64,000 nt of DNA, taken from positions 1,283,258 to 1,347,257 of the forward strand of contig NZ_FNYJ01000001.1 of the NCBI RefSeq assembly GCF_900108875.1, written 5' to 3'. The translations under genes were made by a program, and so were the position numbers. The notes under the pieces are model-generated. The model saw only the letters and a list, made by a program, of their open reading frames with translations, was not told the DNA's origin and did not search any database. The stretch comes from Pseudomonas sp. NFR16. GTDB lineage: Bacteria; Pseudomonadota; Gammaproteobacteria; Pseudomonadales; Pseudomonadaceae. The number at the start of each line of letters is the position of its first letter. Position 1 is the first letter of the stretch. Positions 17,001-25,420 of this stretch are shown here, piece by piece.

Positions 17001-18802
17001 TTAAGCACATACAGATCGCCGCCAGCAATGGTCAAGTCCTCGATATGGCGCTGATCCGCTTCGTGATCGGTGAGCCAGCCGAGCGTTTCGTCCTGACCTT
17101 GCCCCGGTAATGAGGGTAACTGCTGGCGCGTGCCTTTCTGATCGTGAACCCGCAGACGGCCATCGCTCAAAGTGACGTAGCGGTCGTCATTGAGCACCGC
17201 GATCTTTTCCGCTACGACGTCGTTGGCGCCGCGCAATGCAGCGCCCGCCTTGGCTTCGGTACCCTGTCCGATGCTGAGGTCCGGTCCGCTTCCCATGGTC
17301 CGGGACAGCGCCTGCGCCTGCACGGCCAGCCGCTTGACCGCCCCCTCCTTGTCGACGGCGTAAGCGAAGCCGTCGTTGCCCTGATGCAGGTCCTGCAGAT
17401 CCGCTTCCGAGCCCTTGCTCCAGGCATTGGTTCTAGGATCGCGGACCAGCAGCTGGCCATCCTTCTGCGCGACGCTGCCACCGTCCAGGTGAATCATCTC
17501 GGCGGCGTCGGGGATCAGTGCCGGCAGACCATTCTGGCGGGTGACCGCAGTCGACTGGCTGAGGTTCCAGCCCGGATCGAAATCCCCGCGCGCCGGGTCC
17601 CACTGCGCCGTGTGTTCCTTGCCGTGGGTGTCCTTGAAGCGCGCGTGCAGGTGGCCGGCCTGATCGTTGAACAGGCCGCTGAAGCTCAGGTGACCGAAAC
17701 CTTCGAGCGCCAGTCGCTGCGGCGTAAAGGGTCTGAGGTCCATTTGCGCTGACCACTGCCTGCGCGCCGGCAGCGTGCCGACATGCAATCTGCCGCCGCC
17801 GTCGACCATGAACAGCGTGGTTCCGGCAGTGGCAATCGCCGACGGTTTATCAGCCTTGCGATCACCGACAGGGACGTGGCCGATTGTCAGCTCAGTGGAG
17901 CGGCCAGCCGTACCCGATTCCTGCAAGCGATAGGTGCCGCCCTGCTGTGTCACCCCGAGCCAGTCCTCACCGTGGGCTGTCAGCGCACTCACCGGATGGG
18001 CGAATGGCACCTGCGTCGGCGGTTCACCACCGAGCTTCCAGGCCTGCCCCTGCTCATCCAGCGCGTAAACATCGTCGTCCTTCTGCGTCAGCGCCTTGAA
18101 CTGGCCGCCATGCCCGCCCGGCAAGGTCGCGGCGTGCCACTGAAGGCCGTCCGCCAAGCGGTGCAACCGCTTGTCATGAAGCGTCCAGACACTGGCGTTG
18201 GCGCCCTCGAACAGGCCGGTTTTCTGCGCCAGATGCGCCTTGTCGAACCGACCCACCGGTGCCGCGCCGCTGCCGGCGTGATGCGACCGCGATGAAACAA
18301 ACGCATACACCGTATGGGGGTTAGCACCCGCCATCACGACGAAGCCTTGGCCATCCACCAGACGACCGTCGCGCTGGTGATGAGCAAAGGCCTGGCCCGG
18401 TTTGTTGAGGATCTGGCTCAGCAACTCGCATGCATGAGCCAGCTCGCCCGTGGGGGCCGTCAGCTCGACTTGCCCGTTACGCACGGCCACGCGCAGATCG
18501 CCGCTCACGCCAAGCGGCATCAGCTCAGTGCCGTCCCGCTGGTGGCGGGCGTCGTGGCGCGCAGCGGCTGCGCCAAGTTGCTGCATATTCGAGCGGGACG
18601 GCAAAAACTGGAGGGGCATGGCAGGCATCCGTGTGGGCGTGCCATTGGGTGGCGCGCCCGACGGTTTCGGTTCCGCGCCAGGGCCGCTGGAGCCTGAAGC
18701 GATTGCTCTCGTTGCCCTTCGCCCGCAGAGCGAGCATCGCAAAAAAGGGCCAGGCAGCCGCAGGTGAAATTCCGGGAAATCGCTCTCGGGTCGCAACGTC
18801 AA
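14036..18802 (-). CDS. AvrE/DspE/HopR-family type III effector homologue
   Basis: Up to 1588 residues in the reading frame. The family (AvrE, DspA/E, WtsE, HopR1) forms a beta-propeller plus a porin-like barrel that acts in plant cell membranes. Here a repeat-rich propeller region (about 100-650) contains recurring short motifs such as VYALDEQGQAWKL, LYVLKGGAVFRM and YVTLSDGRLRVHDQKG; the C-terminal half carries segments that resemble AvrE as I remember it: GFRSHRELEASYDASKTLL, DEDIDGFVDDLI, PGNAEKVAAFMAKDPQL and GSNLSVERLRGEITFNYA. It is shorter than AvrE (about 1800 residues), with most of the loss in the N-terminal, secretion-signal region. The reading frame opens at TTG; the first ATG is residue 59 (18628), without a clear ribosome site. 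No hrp box or AvrF-type chaperone gene is visible, and neighbours are metabolic. Whether it is secreted is open. Confidence 0.85.
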   Translation of the reverse strand: MTLRPESDFPEFHLRLPGPFLRCSLCGRRATRAIASGSSGPGAEPKPSGAPPNGTPTRMPAMPLQFLPSRSNMQQLGAAAARHDARHQRDGTELMPLGVSGDLRVAVRNGQVELTAPTGELAHACELLSQILNKPGQAFAHHQRDGRLVDGQGFVVMAGANPHTVYAFVSSRSHHAGSGAAPVGRFDKAHLAQKTGLFEGANASVWTLHDKRLHRLADGLQWHAATLPGGHGGQFKALTQKDDDVYALDEQGQAWKLGGEPPTQVPFAHPVSALTAHGEDWLGVTQQGGTYRLQESGTAGRSTELTIGHVPVGDRKADKPSAIATAGTTLFMVDGGGRLHVGTLPARRQWSAQMDLRPFTPQRLALEGFGHLSFSGLFNDQAGHLHARFKDTHGKEHTAQWDPARGDFDPGWNLSQSTAVTRQNGLPALIPDAAEMIHLDGGSVAQKDGQLLVRDPRTNAWSKGSEADLQDLHQGNDGFAYAVDKEGAVKRLAVQAQALSRTMGSGPDLSIGQGTEAKAGAALRGANDVVAEKIAVLNDDRYVTLSDGRLRVHDQKGTRQQLPSLPGQGQDETLGWLTDHEADQRHIEDLTIAGGDLYVLKGGAVFRMAAEHWQGGKSGVGVHQDDKAAWQLVDLPEGVAPQSIRTAASGELLVRQNGTEQHLSADGTLSAAPPAQRSRLTQNHDLHHRLSEREQTLGKLARHGNLKVGASVFGRANMETVRPRETAPTSLQYLKSHLRIGAALQKPVDKVNHANKGRAGLADVYRDEAQLLSRLADRGAFAPPAAASTDTLLTQIRAERQFSLNPKVALMTDVIEQATKTVVDDTERLLRSLAQDQGAVGMDGKVRDDYRPGKPVSQDMLGELARSLAASGVAGTPLNALMTQLQASHFQIGRRDPQAGRDTADAQALVKARLALNADVLSRLNSQLGVLSEMRKEQPADNLLDLMANQLEQTYAKGYVDRPLRKYTDAGFRSHRELEASYDASKTLLKYFRDDNHPMTQNLRVGMDVPREQIRDELSKALRQLKPRENLKISRNYAANINGGVSGPVADPVYMGGRVNIEPERTYGVTFTRYERGLKVAINRDGAISLGGNVGVGAGFSDHKAPKEDTTANLLQNSSWLGVSADLKYKSTQSNVMSFFIRDEDIDGFVDDLIKTPLEKSGEQAGAVAGRLHPLNFLDGSTEQELRTGSKRNYDVDLNAGAEYRVNKGQIGAQPVKGFMRFSVGAVGNANLASYESEQVQGRGSDGLRTDIRSDNRVRFLEKGGLTAYARLADAAFSAQPSGAFISGGIPTGFSVNVALDNKTGKAFDVRFKDSLPIQTREAKALASSLEKVFPLIEAPALDNQDARQQMALLSAAYDTPAQAAATLSGAQYAALNSLRQSLRQNQAADQHMRLMTTMDLTVKQSNVNRIDHASYGKRASDPTRAWLVGHTNPGNAEKVAAFMAKDPQLAGLIKELQGRKGTTRAEIKLEVTDTAKARIDEEAIAGRLNDDGLKRILSDQNNLRIKSISVFRTAGKEDSLTVPGVWLNYRSGSNLSVERLRGEITFNYARAQHEPVDFKLEGQLNGERKTPKITEMADPAGGGYRPV

Positions 18803-18834
18803 CCAGGCTGGCGTCGCGACCGTATGGCGACGGG

Positions 18835-18990
18835 TCAGGCGACAGGAATCACATGGGGCGCTTCAATGCGCTCCTTGAGCTTGTCGGCGAAAGCGACCGC
18901 TTCCTCCATGCTGCGAAATGTCACTGGATAGTCATTCAACGTTACCAGCCAGTCCGGTCCAAAAAGCGCTTTCTCGACTTTGATCTTCAC
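18835..18990 (-). CDS. Small protein, 51 residues, unknown
   Basis: GTG start preceded by a perfect AGGAGG 9 bases upstream, giving VKIKVEKALFGPDWLV, then a Thr/Asp turn, TFRSMEEAVAFADKLKERIE and a short tail. The pattern of beta-strands followed by one amphipathic helix resembles small DUF2188-like proteins, but I cannot assign it. It lies between the pyruvate-kinase-like gene and the AvrE-family gene on the same strand, and could be co-transcribed with either. Confidence 0.65.
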   Translation of the reverse strand: MKIKVEKALFGPDWLVTLNDYPVTFRSMEEAVAFADKLKERIEAPHVIPVA

Positions 18991-19140
18991 GATGCGGTCC
19001 TCCTGGGTCAGTCATCAACCACCGAAGACAACCTGAATGCTCAGCAACGGTGCGCCTGTGTTGCGCCGCACATACTACCGCTGCCAATCGGCCAGTTCGA
19101 TGACAGCCGACGGCAGGCCTGATCGCGACCTCGACCGGCG

Positions 19141-21021
19141 TCAGCCGGCTGTCTGCGCAACGCGAAGCCGGCGCAGCAGATCACGCTTCTTGTGACGGTG
19201 CGCGCGCATTCGCTCGAGCACGTCATCCAGGCACTCGATGGCCTTGAGAATGTGCGGCCCTTTGTTCAACATCACGCATTCGGCCCGCGTGGCGGTGGCC
19301 GCGTCGGTGATTTCGGCGCGCGACGGGCTGCCGGTCTTGGCCAGGGTTTCGAGCACCTGCGTGGCCCAGATGACCGGCACGTGAGCCGCTTCGCAGATGC
19401 AGAGGATTTCCTCCTGCAATTCGGCCGTGCGTTCGAAGCCGTTCTCGATCGCCAGATCGCCTCGGGCGATCATCACACCCAGCCGTGGCAGACGCATGCC
19501 GGTCAGCAGCAATTCGGCCAGATTCTCGAATCCCCTGCGCGTCTCGATCTTCAGCACGACACCGATGTGCAACGCATTCAGGCGCTCAAGTTCGACAATC
19601 AACGCGCGTACGTCTTGCGCGCTGTTGACGAATGACATCTGCACGACATCGGCATGCTCACAGGCGAATGCCAAGGCTTGCAAGTCATCGGCCGAAAGCG
19701 CCTCGACGCGAAGCTCGCTGTGCGGCAGATTAATGCCCTTGTCGCTGCGGAGTTTTGCCCCGCCCGGCGCATGGGTGATGAGCACCTGCAACGCGTCAGG
19801 CTCGACGCTCTCGATGACGCCGCCGATCTTGCCATCATCGAACCAGATCGGTTCGCCTGCTCGGACGTCGTCGAAAACCGTCGCTAACGTGCAGCCGACG
19901 CTCGCTGGCCGCACCACTTGTCCGCTGGCGTCAAGGACGGCAGCGCGTCCGCCATGAATGTCGGCGTTGAGGATCAAGCGGTCGCCTTCATTCAGCCGGA
20001 TGGCCTGCGCCTGCGTCCTGCACACATCGATCACCCGCGCCGAGCGCTTGCGGCCTTTGCGTTTTTTCAGATCAAGGGTCACACCCGGCACGACATACGC
20101 GGTCTTGTGCAATTCGGCCCGGCAACCGTGCTCACTGACCTCGACGATGTGCAGCTTGCGTCTGGATGCCCGCGCATCGCGAAGCCCGATGACATCCCCC
20201 GCCACCAGCTGCGACAACCATTCGCCCGGCACCGTGATGGCAGCGGCCCCTTCGCCGGGCGCGGTCTCGCCGTCATGCAGCCAGACCTGCGCCGGTTGAG
20301 TGACCCGGCCGAAGACATCTCGCGTCGGGCGAATACGCACGACCGCGGGCGCAGGGTCGATCTTGCCCGTACGCAGTTTCGGGCCGGCCAGGTCCATCAT
20401 CACGCTGCAGCTTCTGGCCGATGCCTTCGCGGCGCGGCGCGCATGATCGATCATCTGCCGCCAGGCATCCGGCGCGTCATGGGCGCAATTGATCCGCTGA
20501 CAATCCATGCCGGCCTTCAGAAGGTCTTTGACGAAGGTATAGTCTTCGGCCGCCTCGCTTGGCATGGTGACCATGATCCGGGTGCCACGTGTCGGAACCT
20601 GCCCGCCGAACAGCGCCTGGGTGTGGGCGGACAGAGCCGCGTCACCCTGTTCCGGGGAAATGTCGGCCGCCGGCCTGCGCCGTGCGGGTTGTCGCGTCAG
20701 CCGCCGAAGGACTTCGATGACCCGGTCCAGCGAAGCCAGCACGTCAGCCTCGCAGCGGCCCAACGATGACAGGCCAAGCCTGGCCAGCCTGTCCTGCAGC
20801 GGCCGGATATCGTGCCGCCGCAGCGCCAGATAACCCATGAGGTTTTGCGCACTCGGCACGTGGTCGGGATGAATGTCTATCGTCTGCACCCGTGCCTGGG
20901 CGTCGACGATGCGCGTTCGCAGAAACAGGGTTTCGCGCAGTGCGGCGTCGATCGCATCGACGTCCAGTGCCATACCGGAGGCAACCTGTACAGGCGTCAT
21001 GTTTGCAGCTGAAGTGTTCAC
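19141..21021 (-). CDS. Pyruvate-kinase-like protein with N-terminal extension
   Basis: About 626 residues from a GTG preceded by GAGAAG. The first 150 residues are an unrelated helical extension. The rest is a pyruvate kinase barrel: VTMPSEAAEDYTFVKDLLKAGMDCQRINCAHD, MMDLAGPKLRTGKI (usual form LDTKGPEIRTG), an inserted B-domain with a basic KKRKGRKRSA loop, KIETRRGFENL (catalytic Lys region), MIARGDLAIE and WATQVLETLAKTGSPSRAEITDA. The C-terminal allosteric domain of PykA/PykF is missing. Some active-site positions differ from the classical enzyme, so activity toward phosphoenolpyruvate is likely but unproven. Confidence 0.82.
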   Translation of the reverse strand: MNTSAANMTPVQVASGMALDVDAIDAALRETLFLRTRIVDAQARVQTIDIHPDHVPSAQNLMGYLALRRHDIRPLQDRLARLGLSSLGRCEADVLASLDRVIEVLRRLTRQPARRRPAADISPEQGDAALSAHTQALFGGQVPTRGTRIMVTMPSEAAEDYTFVKDLLKAGMDCQRINCAHDAPDAWRQMIDHARRAAKASARSCSVMMDLAGPKLRTGKIDPAPAVVRIRPTRDVFGRVTQPAQVWLHDGETAPGEGAAAITVPGEWLSQLVAGDVIGLRDARASRRKLHIVEVSEHGCRAELHKTAYVVPGVTLDLKKRKGRKRSARVIDVCRTQAQAIRLNEGDRLILNADIHGGRAAVLDASGQVVRPASVGCTLATVFDDVRAGEPIWFDDGKIGGVIESVEPDALQVLITHAPGGAKLRSDKGINLPHSELRVEALSADDLQALAFACEHADVVQMSFVNSAQDVRALIVELERLNALHIGVVLKIETRRGFENLAELLLTGMRLPRLGVMIARGDLAIENGFERTAELQEEILCICEAAHVPVIWATQVLETLAKTGSPSRAEITDAATATRAECVMLNKGPHILKAIECLDDVLERMRAHRHKKRDLLRRLRVAQTAG

Positions 21022-21146
21022 GTTGTCTTCTCGGCGCCGATGAACCTTCAACGTAGTCAGCGCAGATGACGCTTTTCTTACCGGGCGCCCTTAAAGCCTG
21101 TATATCCGTGGTCTTTAGACTAACGGCAGCGGAAGCGACCCGATCA

Positions 21147-21920
21147 TCAGCCTGCCCGCTCCAGCGTGGTCAGCAGGTCGACAAACTGCGACGTCAGTTT
21201 GTGCCGGGGTTCGAGGTGTATGAGCGGCACCGAAGCTTCATGGGATTCACGCATCTTCACCGAACTGTTGAGGTAGACCGGCAACACCGGCAGGCCTTCG
21301 GTAATCAGTTCGTCGATCAGCGTCTGATGCAGGCTGGCGCGGGCGACGAACTGGTTGACCACGATCCCCTCCACTCTCAGCGACTCATTGTGATCGGCGC
21401 GCAGTTCAGCGACCTGCGCCACCACGTTGTAGAGCGCCTGGCGCGAAAAGCTGTCGCAGTCGAACGGAATCAAAACCCGCTGCGCCGCAATCAGCGCACT
21501 GAAGGAATAGAAATTCAAGGCGGGCGGCGTGTCGATGTAAATGCGCTCGTATTCCTGCGACAGCTCGACCAATAATCGGCGCAGCTTGTTGATCTTGAAT
21601 TTGGCTTCAAGCTTGGGTTGCAGGTCGGACAGTTCGGCGCTGGCGGTCACCAGATGCAGGTTGTCGTAACGGGTCTGGCAGATCTCGACTCGGTTCTTCT
21701 TGCTCGCCGCCGGCCCTGACAACGTTTGCTTGAAAAAATCGGCGATTCCCACCGGGATGTCATCCCCGGTCAGGCCGGTGAGGTAATGGGTGGAGTTGGC
21801 TTGAGCATCCAGATCGACCAGCAGGGTTCTATACCCTTCCGCGGCACTGACGGCAGCCAGATTGCAGGCAATGCTGGATTTGCCGACCCCACCTTTCTGA
21901 TTGAATATTGCGCGGCGCAT
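21147..21920 (-). CDS. Orphan ParA-family ATPase
   Basis: A 257-residue ParA/MinD-like ATPase. Deviant Walker A KGGVGKSS near residue 9 with the signature Lys, switch [12 protein letters not shown], and [15 protein letters not shown] (Walker B region). No ParB gene or parS-like repeat is adjacent, so it is not the chromosome partition ParA. Orphan members position cellular cargo such as chemoreceptor arrays, pili or flagella. Divergently transcribed from the GGDEF-EAL gene; the 211 bases between hold both promoters. Confidence 0.9.
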   Translation of the reverse strand: MRRAIFNQKGGVGKSSIACNLAAVSAAEGYRTLLVDLDAQANSTHYLTGLTGDDIPVGIADFFKQTLSGPAASKKNRVEICQTRYDNLHLVTASAELSDLQPKLEAKFKINKLRRLLVELSQEYERIYIDTPPALNFYSFSALIAAQRVLIPFDCDSFSRQALYNVVAQVAELRADHNESLRVEGIVVNQFVARASLHQTLIDELITEGLPVLPVYLNSSVKMRESHEASVPLIHLEPRHKLTSQFVDLLTTLERAG

Positions 21921-22131
21921 GGAGCAGATGACCGAAAAAAATGTGCCCGATCATACCAGTGCAAAAGGCACTTAAACGTTGCACGCTCACTACAGTTGCA
22001 TGACATTTTAAAGACAGCTCTACGTCGAGCTGGCCTCCTCTTGTCACCCCGTGCGCCCAGTCATCGGGCAGTCATCGTTTCGTCATTCGGTAATGGTAAT
22101 TTGCCACCACCTCACGGCAGGAATATGACGT

Positions 22132-24459
22132 GTGACCCGCCGATCGTTCTCCTCCCTCAGCTTCCTCCAATGGCTACTGATGACGCTCTGCGCGGCGACC
22201 CTGGTGTTTCTGTGGGCGCTGTACGTGCAACAGAAAGAGACCTCACGCCATGAAGCGCTGACGGCAAAGGCCGCAGAACATCTCAACCTGGCGACCATCG
22301 CCGCCGAAAACTTGCGTCAACTGGTGGACCGCGCGCAGGCCATCGGCCGGGTCACTCGCGATGACATGCAAGACCTGGGGCAACGGCATCAAGGCATGGT
22401 AAGAATGCTGGCCGAGGATCCGGTGCTAAAGCGCATGAGCCTGTATACCGGCGATGGCCGTCTGCTGTCGGGCAGTCACGCCGATGAGCCCGGGCAATTG
22501 CCCGCGCCCTGGCTGGAGCGACTGCAAGACCACGCCGGGCATTACGGTTTCAAGCCGCTGCTGCCACAGGCGGCGTCGCCCGTCACTCAGGCGTTGGCAC
22601 CCGATTGGCGCCTGCCATTTCTGCTGCCGCTGGTGGACGCGTCGACGGGCAAGATGGACAGCATCCTCGTGGTGCAGCTGGATGTCGGGTATCTCGCCGC
22701 GTTATTCGAACACATCGACCTTGGCCAGACCGGCATGCTGCGCCTGCTCGACAGCGCCGGTCGGGAGCGGCTGCGCATCAGCAGCAGCGGCGTGGTCTTC
22801 GCCGGCATGCCAATGAGCCCTGAACTGCCCACCGAGGGCGACACGGTCGGCCTGCTCACACAGTATGCCGCCACCGGCAGCTATCAGAGCATGTACCTGC
22901 GCGTGCCGCAGCGCGGGTTCAGCGTGATGGTCAGTCAGGCAGAAGACGAAATCCTCGCGTCCTCGCGGCTCACGTACCAGCGCCAGCTGTGGCTGAACCT
23001 TTGCATGACGCTGCTGATCCTCGGCAGCCTGCTCTGGACACTGCGCGTGCTGCGCAAACGTCAAGAGGCGTTCAACGCGCTGGAGCTGGCGCAACAGGTC
23101 AATCAGGAACTGATCGGCCGCCTGGAGGAAGAGCATCGCCGAAGCAGTCACGCGGCGGCGACCGATCACTTGAGCGGGCTGCACAACCGCCGCCAGTTCC
23201 TTGAAGTCGCCACGCCCGTGCTGTCCAGGCAACGGGGCAAGCGCCGTCTGATGGCCATTCTGTTCATCGACATGGACCGTTTCAAATCGATTAACGACTC
23301 ACTGGGCCACAAGATCGGCGACATGCTTCTGCAGGCAGTAGCCGGGCGCATCAGCCGCATGCTGGAACCTGAAGACAAGGCGGCGCGCTTTGGCGGCGAT
23401 GAGTTCGTCGTGTTACTGGCCGGCGAACGCACCGAGGAGCAGATCGACGCCTGGGTGCGCTCGCTGGTGCAGAAGCTGTCCGCCGTCTACTCGCTCAACG
23501 AACACGAGGTGAGCACCAGCCCCAGCGTCGGCGTCAGCATCTGCCCGCGCGACGGGCAAGACATCGAAGAGCTGATCCGGGGTGCCGACGCCGCCATGTA
23601 TTCGGCCAAGCGCGCCGGACGCGGTCAGTACCGTTTCTTTGACGCATCGCTCAATGTTGCCGACGTCGAGGAATTCAGCCTGGAGCAGGCGTTCGGGGCG
23701 GCGTTGAGCGAGCGTCAGTTCGTCCTGCACTACCAGCCGCAGATTCGCCTGGACTGCATGCGCGTCGGTGGTTACGAAGCATTGGTGCGCTGGGAACACC
23801 CGGAATTCGGCTTGCTGTTTCCGGATCGGTTCATTTCACTGGCCGAGCGCAGCGGCTTCATCATCGCCCTGGGCTGGGAAGTGGTTCGCCTGGCCTGCGA
23901 GGATCTGGCGCTGTGGCACGAACAGGGGCGCGACATCCACCTGGCGGTCAACGTCTCGGCGATCCAGCTGCATCAACCCGATTTCAGCGAGCGTCTGCTC
24001 GACGAACTGGCACGGCACGCCATCGACCCGCCAGCTCTGGAGATTGAGATCACCGAGACAACGCTGCTCGATCAGGAAGGCCAGGCCATCGAGCATCTCC
24101 AGCGCCTGCGCAGAGCCGGGCTGAACATCAGCCTCGATGACTTCGGCAAGGGTTACGCCGGTTTCGCCCACCTGCAATCGTTGCCGCTGACCCGACTGAA
24201 GATCGACCGCTCGCTTATCGCGCCGCTGTCCAACAGTCCCGACGACAGCCCCATCGTCTCCTCGACCATCATCCTGGCCAAACGCCTGGGTCTGGAAGTG
24301 GTGGCCGAAGGCGTTGAAACCCGCGAGCAAGTGGTCTGCCTGAAACTGGCGGGCTGCGACATCGCGCAGGGTTATCACTTCAGCCGTCCCTTATCGGCAG
24401 CGCAACTGCGCGGCTATCTCCCGTTCATCAACTCGGTCGACGACGCATGCGTGCAATAA
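22132..24459 (+). CDS. Membrane GGDEF-EAL protein (c-di-GMP metabolism)
   Basis: A 775-residue inner-membrane protein: one transmembrane helix near 13-32, a periplasmic sensor region of about 250 residues (cache-like by length and position), a second helix near 285-305, a coiled-coil linker, GGDEF domain with intact RFGGDEF near 420, and EAL domain with intact EALVRWEHPE near 548, EITETTLL, DDFGKGYAG and AEGVETREQ. Both synthesis and hydrolysis of c-di-GMP therefore look possible. The GTG start has AGGA 8 bases upstream. Its last 13 bases overlap the next gene, a periplasmic binding protein that could be its sensory partner. Confidence 0.93.
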   Translation: MTRRSFSSLSFLQWLLMTLCAATLVFLWALYVQQKETSRHEALTAKAAEHLNLATIAAENLRQLVDRAQAIGRVTRDDMQDLGQRHQGMVRMLAEDPVLKRMSLYTGDGRLLSGSHADEPGQLPAPWLERLQDHAGHYGFKPLLPQAASPVTQALAPDWRLPFLLPLVDASTGKMDSILVVQLDVGYLAALFEHIDLGQTGMLRLLDSAGRERLRISSSGVVFAGMPMSPELPTEGDTVGLLTQYAATGSYQSMYLRVPQRGFSVMVSQAEDEILASSRLTYQRQLWLNLCMTLLILGSLLWTLRVLRKRQEAFNALELAQQVNQELIGRLEEEHRRSSHAAATDHLSGLHNRRQFLEVATPVLSRQRGKRRLMAILFIDMDRFKSINDSLGHKIGDMLLQAVAGRISRMLEPEDKAARFGGDEFVVLLAGERTEEQIDAWVRSLVQKLSAVYSLNEHEVSTSPSVGVSICPRDGQDIEELIRGADAAMYSAKRAGRGQYRFFDASLNVADVEEFSLEQAFGAALSERQFVLHYQPQIRLDCMRVGGYEALVRWEHPEFGLLFPDRFISLAERSGFIIALGWEVVRLACEDLALWHEQGRDIHLAVNVSAIQLHQPDFSERLLDELARHAIDPPALEIEITETTLLDQEGQAIEHLQRLRRAGLNISLDDFGKGYAGFAHLQSLPLTRLKIDRSLIAPLSNSPDDSPIVSSTIILAKRLGLEVVAEGVETREQVVCLKLAGCDIAQGYHFSRPLSAAQLRGYLPFINSVDDACVQ

Positions 24460-25322
24460 CATTACTGATCGTCATGCTCGTCGCCTGCCTGTTCGCAGGC
24501 CCGGCGATGGCCCGTTGCACGCAGCAAAGTCTGCGCATTGCAGTGATCCCGAAGAAAAGCATGGAAACCCTCCTGCAGGAACAGAAACCGTTGATCGAGC
24601 GCCTGAGCGACGTCACCGGAATGCCGGTGGAGATCGTCCCGTCCTCTTCGTATGAAAGCGTCGTCGATGCGATCGTGTCGGGCGGCGTCGACATTGCCTG
24701 GCTGGGGCCGGCGTCCTACGTGCTGGCGGACCAGCGCGACCCGCGAATCGAGCCGTTCGCCAGCCTGACCATCAGCCGCGGCTATTTCACGCCGGCAGGC
24801 CATCACTATCAGGCCCTGCTGCTGGCGCGCAAAGAGCCGGTGGGCGACATCGGCGCGCTGCGCGGTAAACGGGTGATCCTGACCGACCCAGCCAGCACGT
24901 CCGGAAGCGTGGTCCCCAACGCCGAATTCTCGCGAAGAATCGGCCAGCCACTTTCGCAGTTCTTCGGCGCGGTGGTGTATTCCGGGTCCCACGACAAGTC
25001 CCTCGACGCGCTGCTGGAGAAAAAAGTCGAAGCCGCGTTCGTCTCCAGCGTGCGGGCAGATGCCTACCTCAATGCGACAAAGATCGAACGTGACACCTTT
25101 AGCGTGCTCTGGCGCTCCGAGCCGATCTACTACGATCCCTTCGTGTTCCGCGGCGGGCTGTGCGAAGCACTTAAACAACGCGTGCGCGACGCCATGCTCA
25201 ACGATCAGCACGCACTGAGCACGTTTCTCGAATCCCAGGAAGCGTCGGCCATCGTGCCGGTGAGTCGGGCCGAGTACGCTCCGCTGTTCAACGCGATGAC
25301 AGCGTCCGCTGCCGACAAATAG
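24447..25322 (+). CDS. PhnD/SsuA-type periplasmic binding protein
   Basis: A 291-residue exported protein: signal peptide through GPAMA near residue 21, then a PhnD-like (phosphate/phosphite/phosphonate) binding fold with LRIAVIPKKSMETLLQEQKPLIERL, GGVDIAWLGPASYVLA, TDPASTSGSVVPNAEF and the late YYDPFVFRGGL. No permease or ATPase genes accompany it, so it is not part of a transporter here. The start codon lies inside the end of the GGDEF-EAL gene; this tight coupling points to a sensor role, presenting a ligand to the periplasmic part of that protein. Ligand unknown. Confidence 0.88.
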   Translation: MRAITLLIVMLVACLFAGPAMARCTQQSLRIAVIPKKSMETLLQEQKPLIERLSDVTGMPVEIVPSSSYESVVDAIVSGGVDIAWLGPASYVLADQRDPRIEPFASLTISRGYFTPAGHHYQALLLARKEPVGDIGALRGKRVILTDPASTSGSVVPNAEFSRRIGQPLSQFFGAVVYSGSHDKSLDALLEKKVEAAFVSSVRADAYLNATKIERDTFSVLWRSEPIYYDPFVFRGGLCEALKQRVRDAMLNDQHALSTFLESQEASAIVPVSRAEYAPLFNAMTASAADK

Positions 25323-25420
25323 CGGCAATTAACGCGGTGCAGGCTTGCCCTTCGCGGCACGTGGCGGCAGTATCTTCGCCACCGCAGCCAGACTGGCTCT
25401 GGCTCACCGGAGAGATCGTT

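Noticed and set aside
18803..19140. hrp box for the AvrE-family gene
   Set aside because: No GGAACC-N15/16-CCAC pattern was found on the relevant strand in this stretch.
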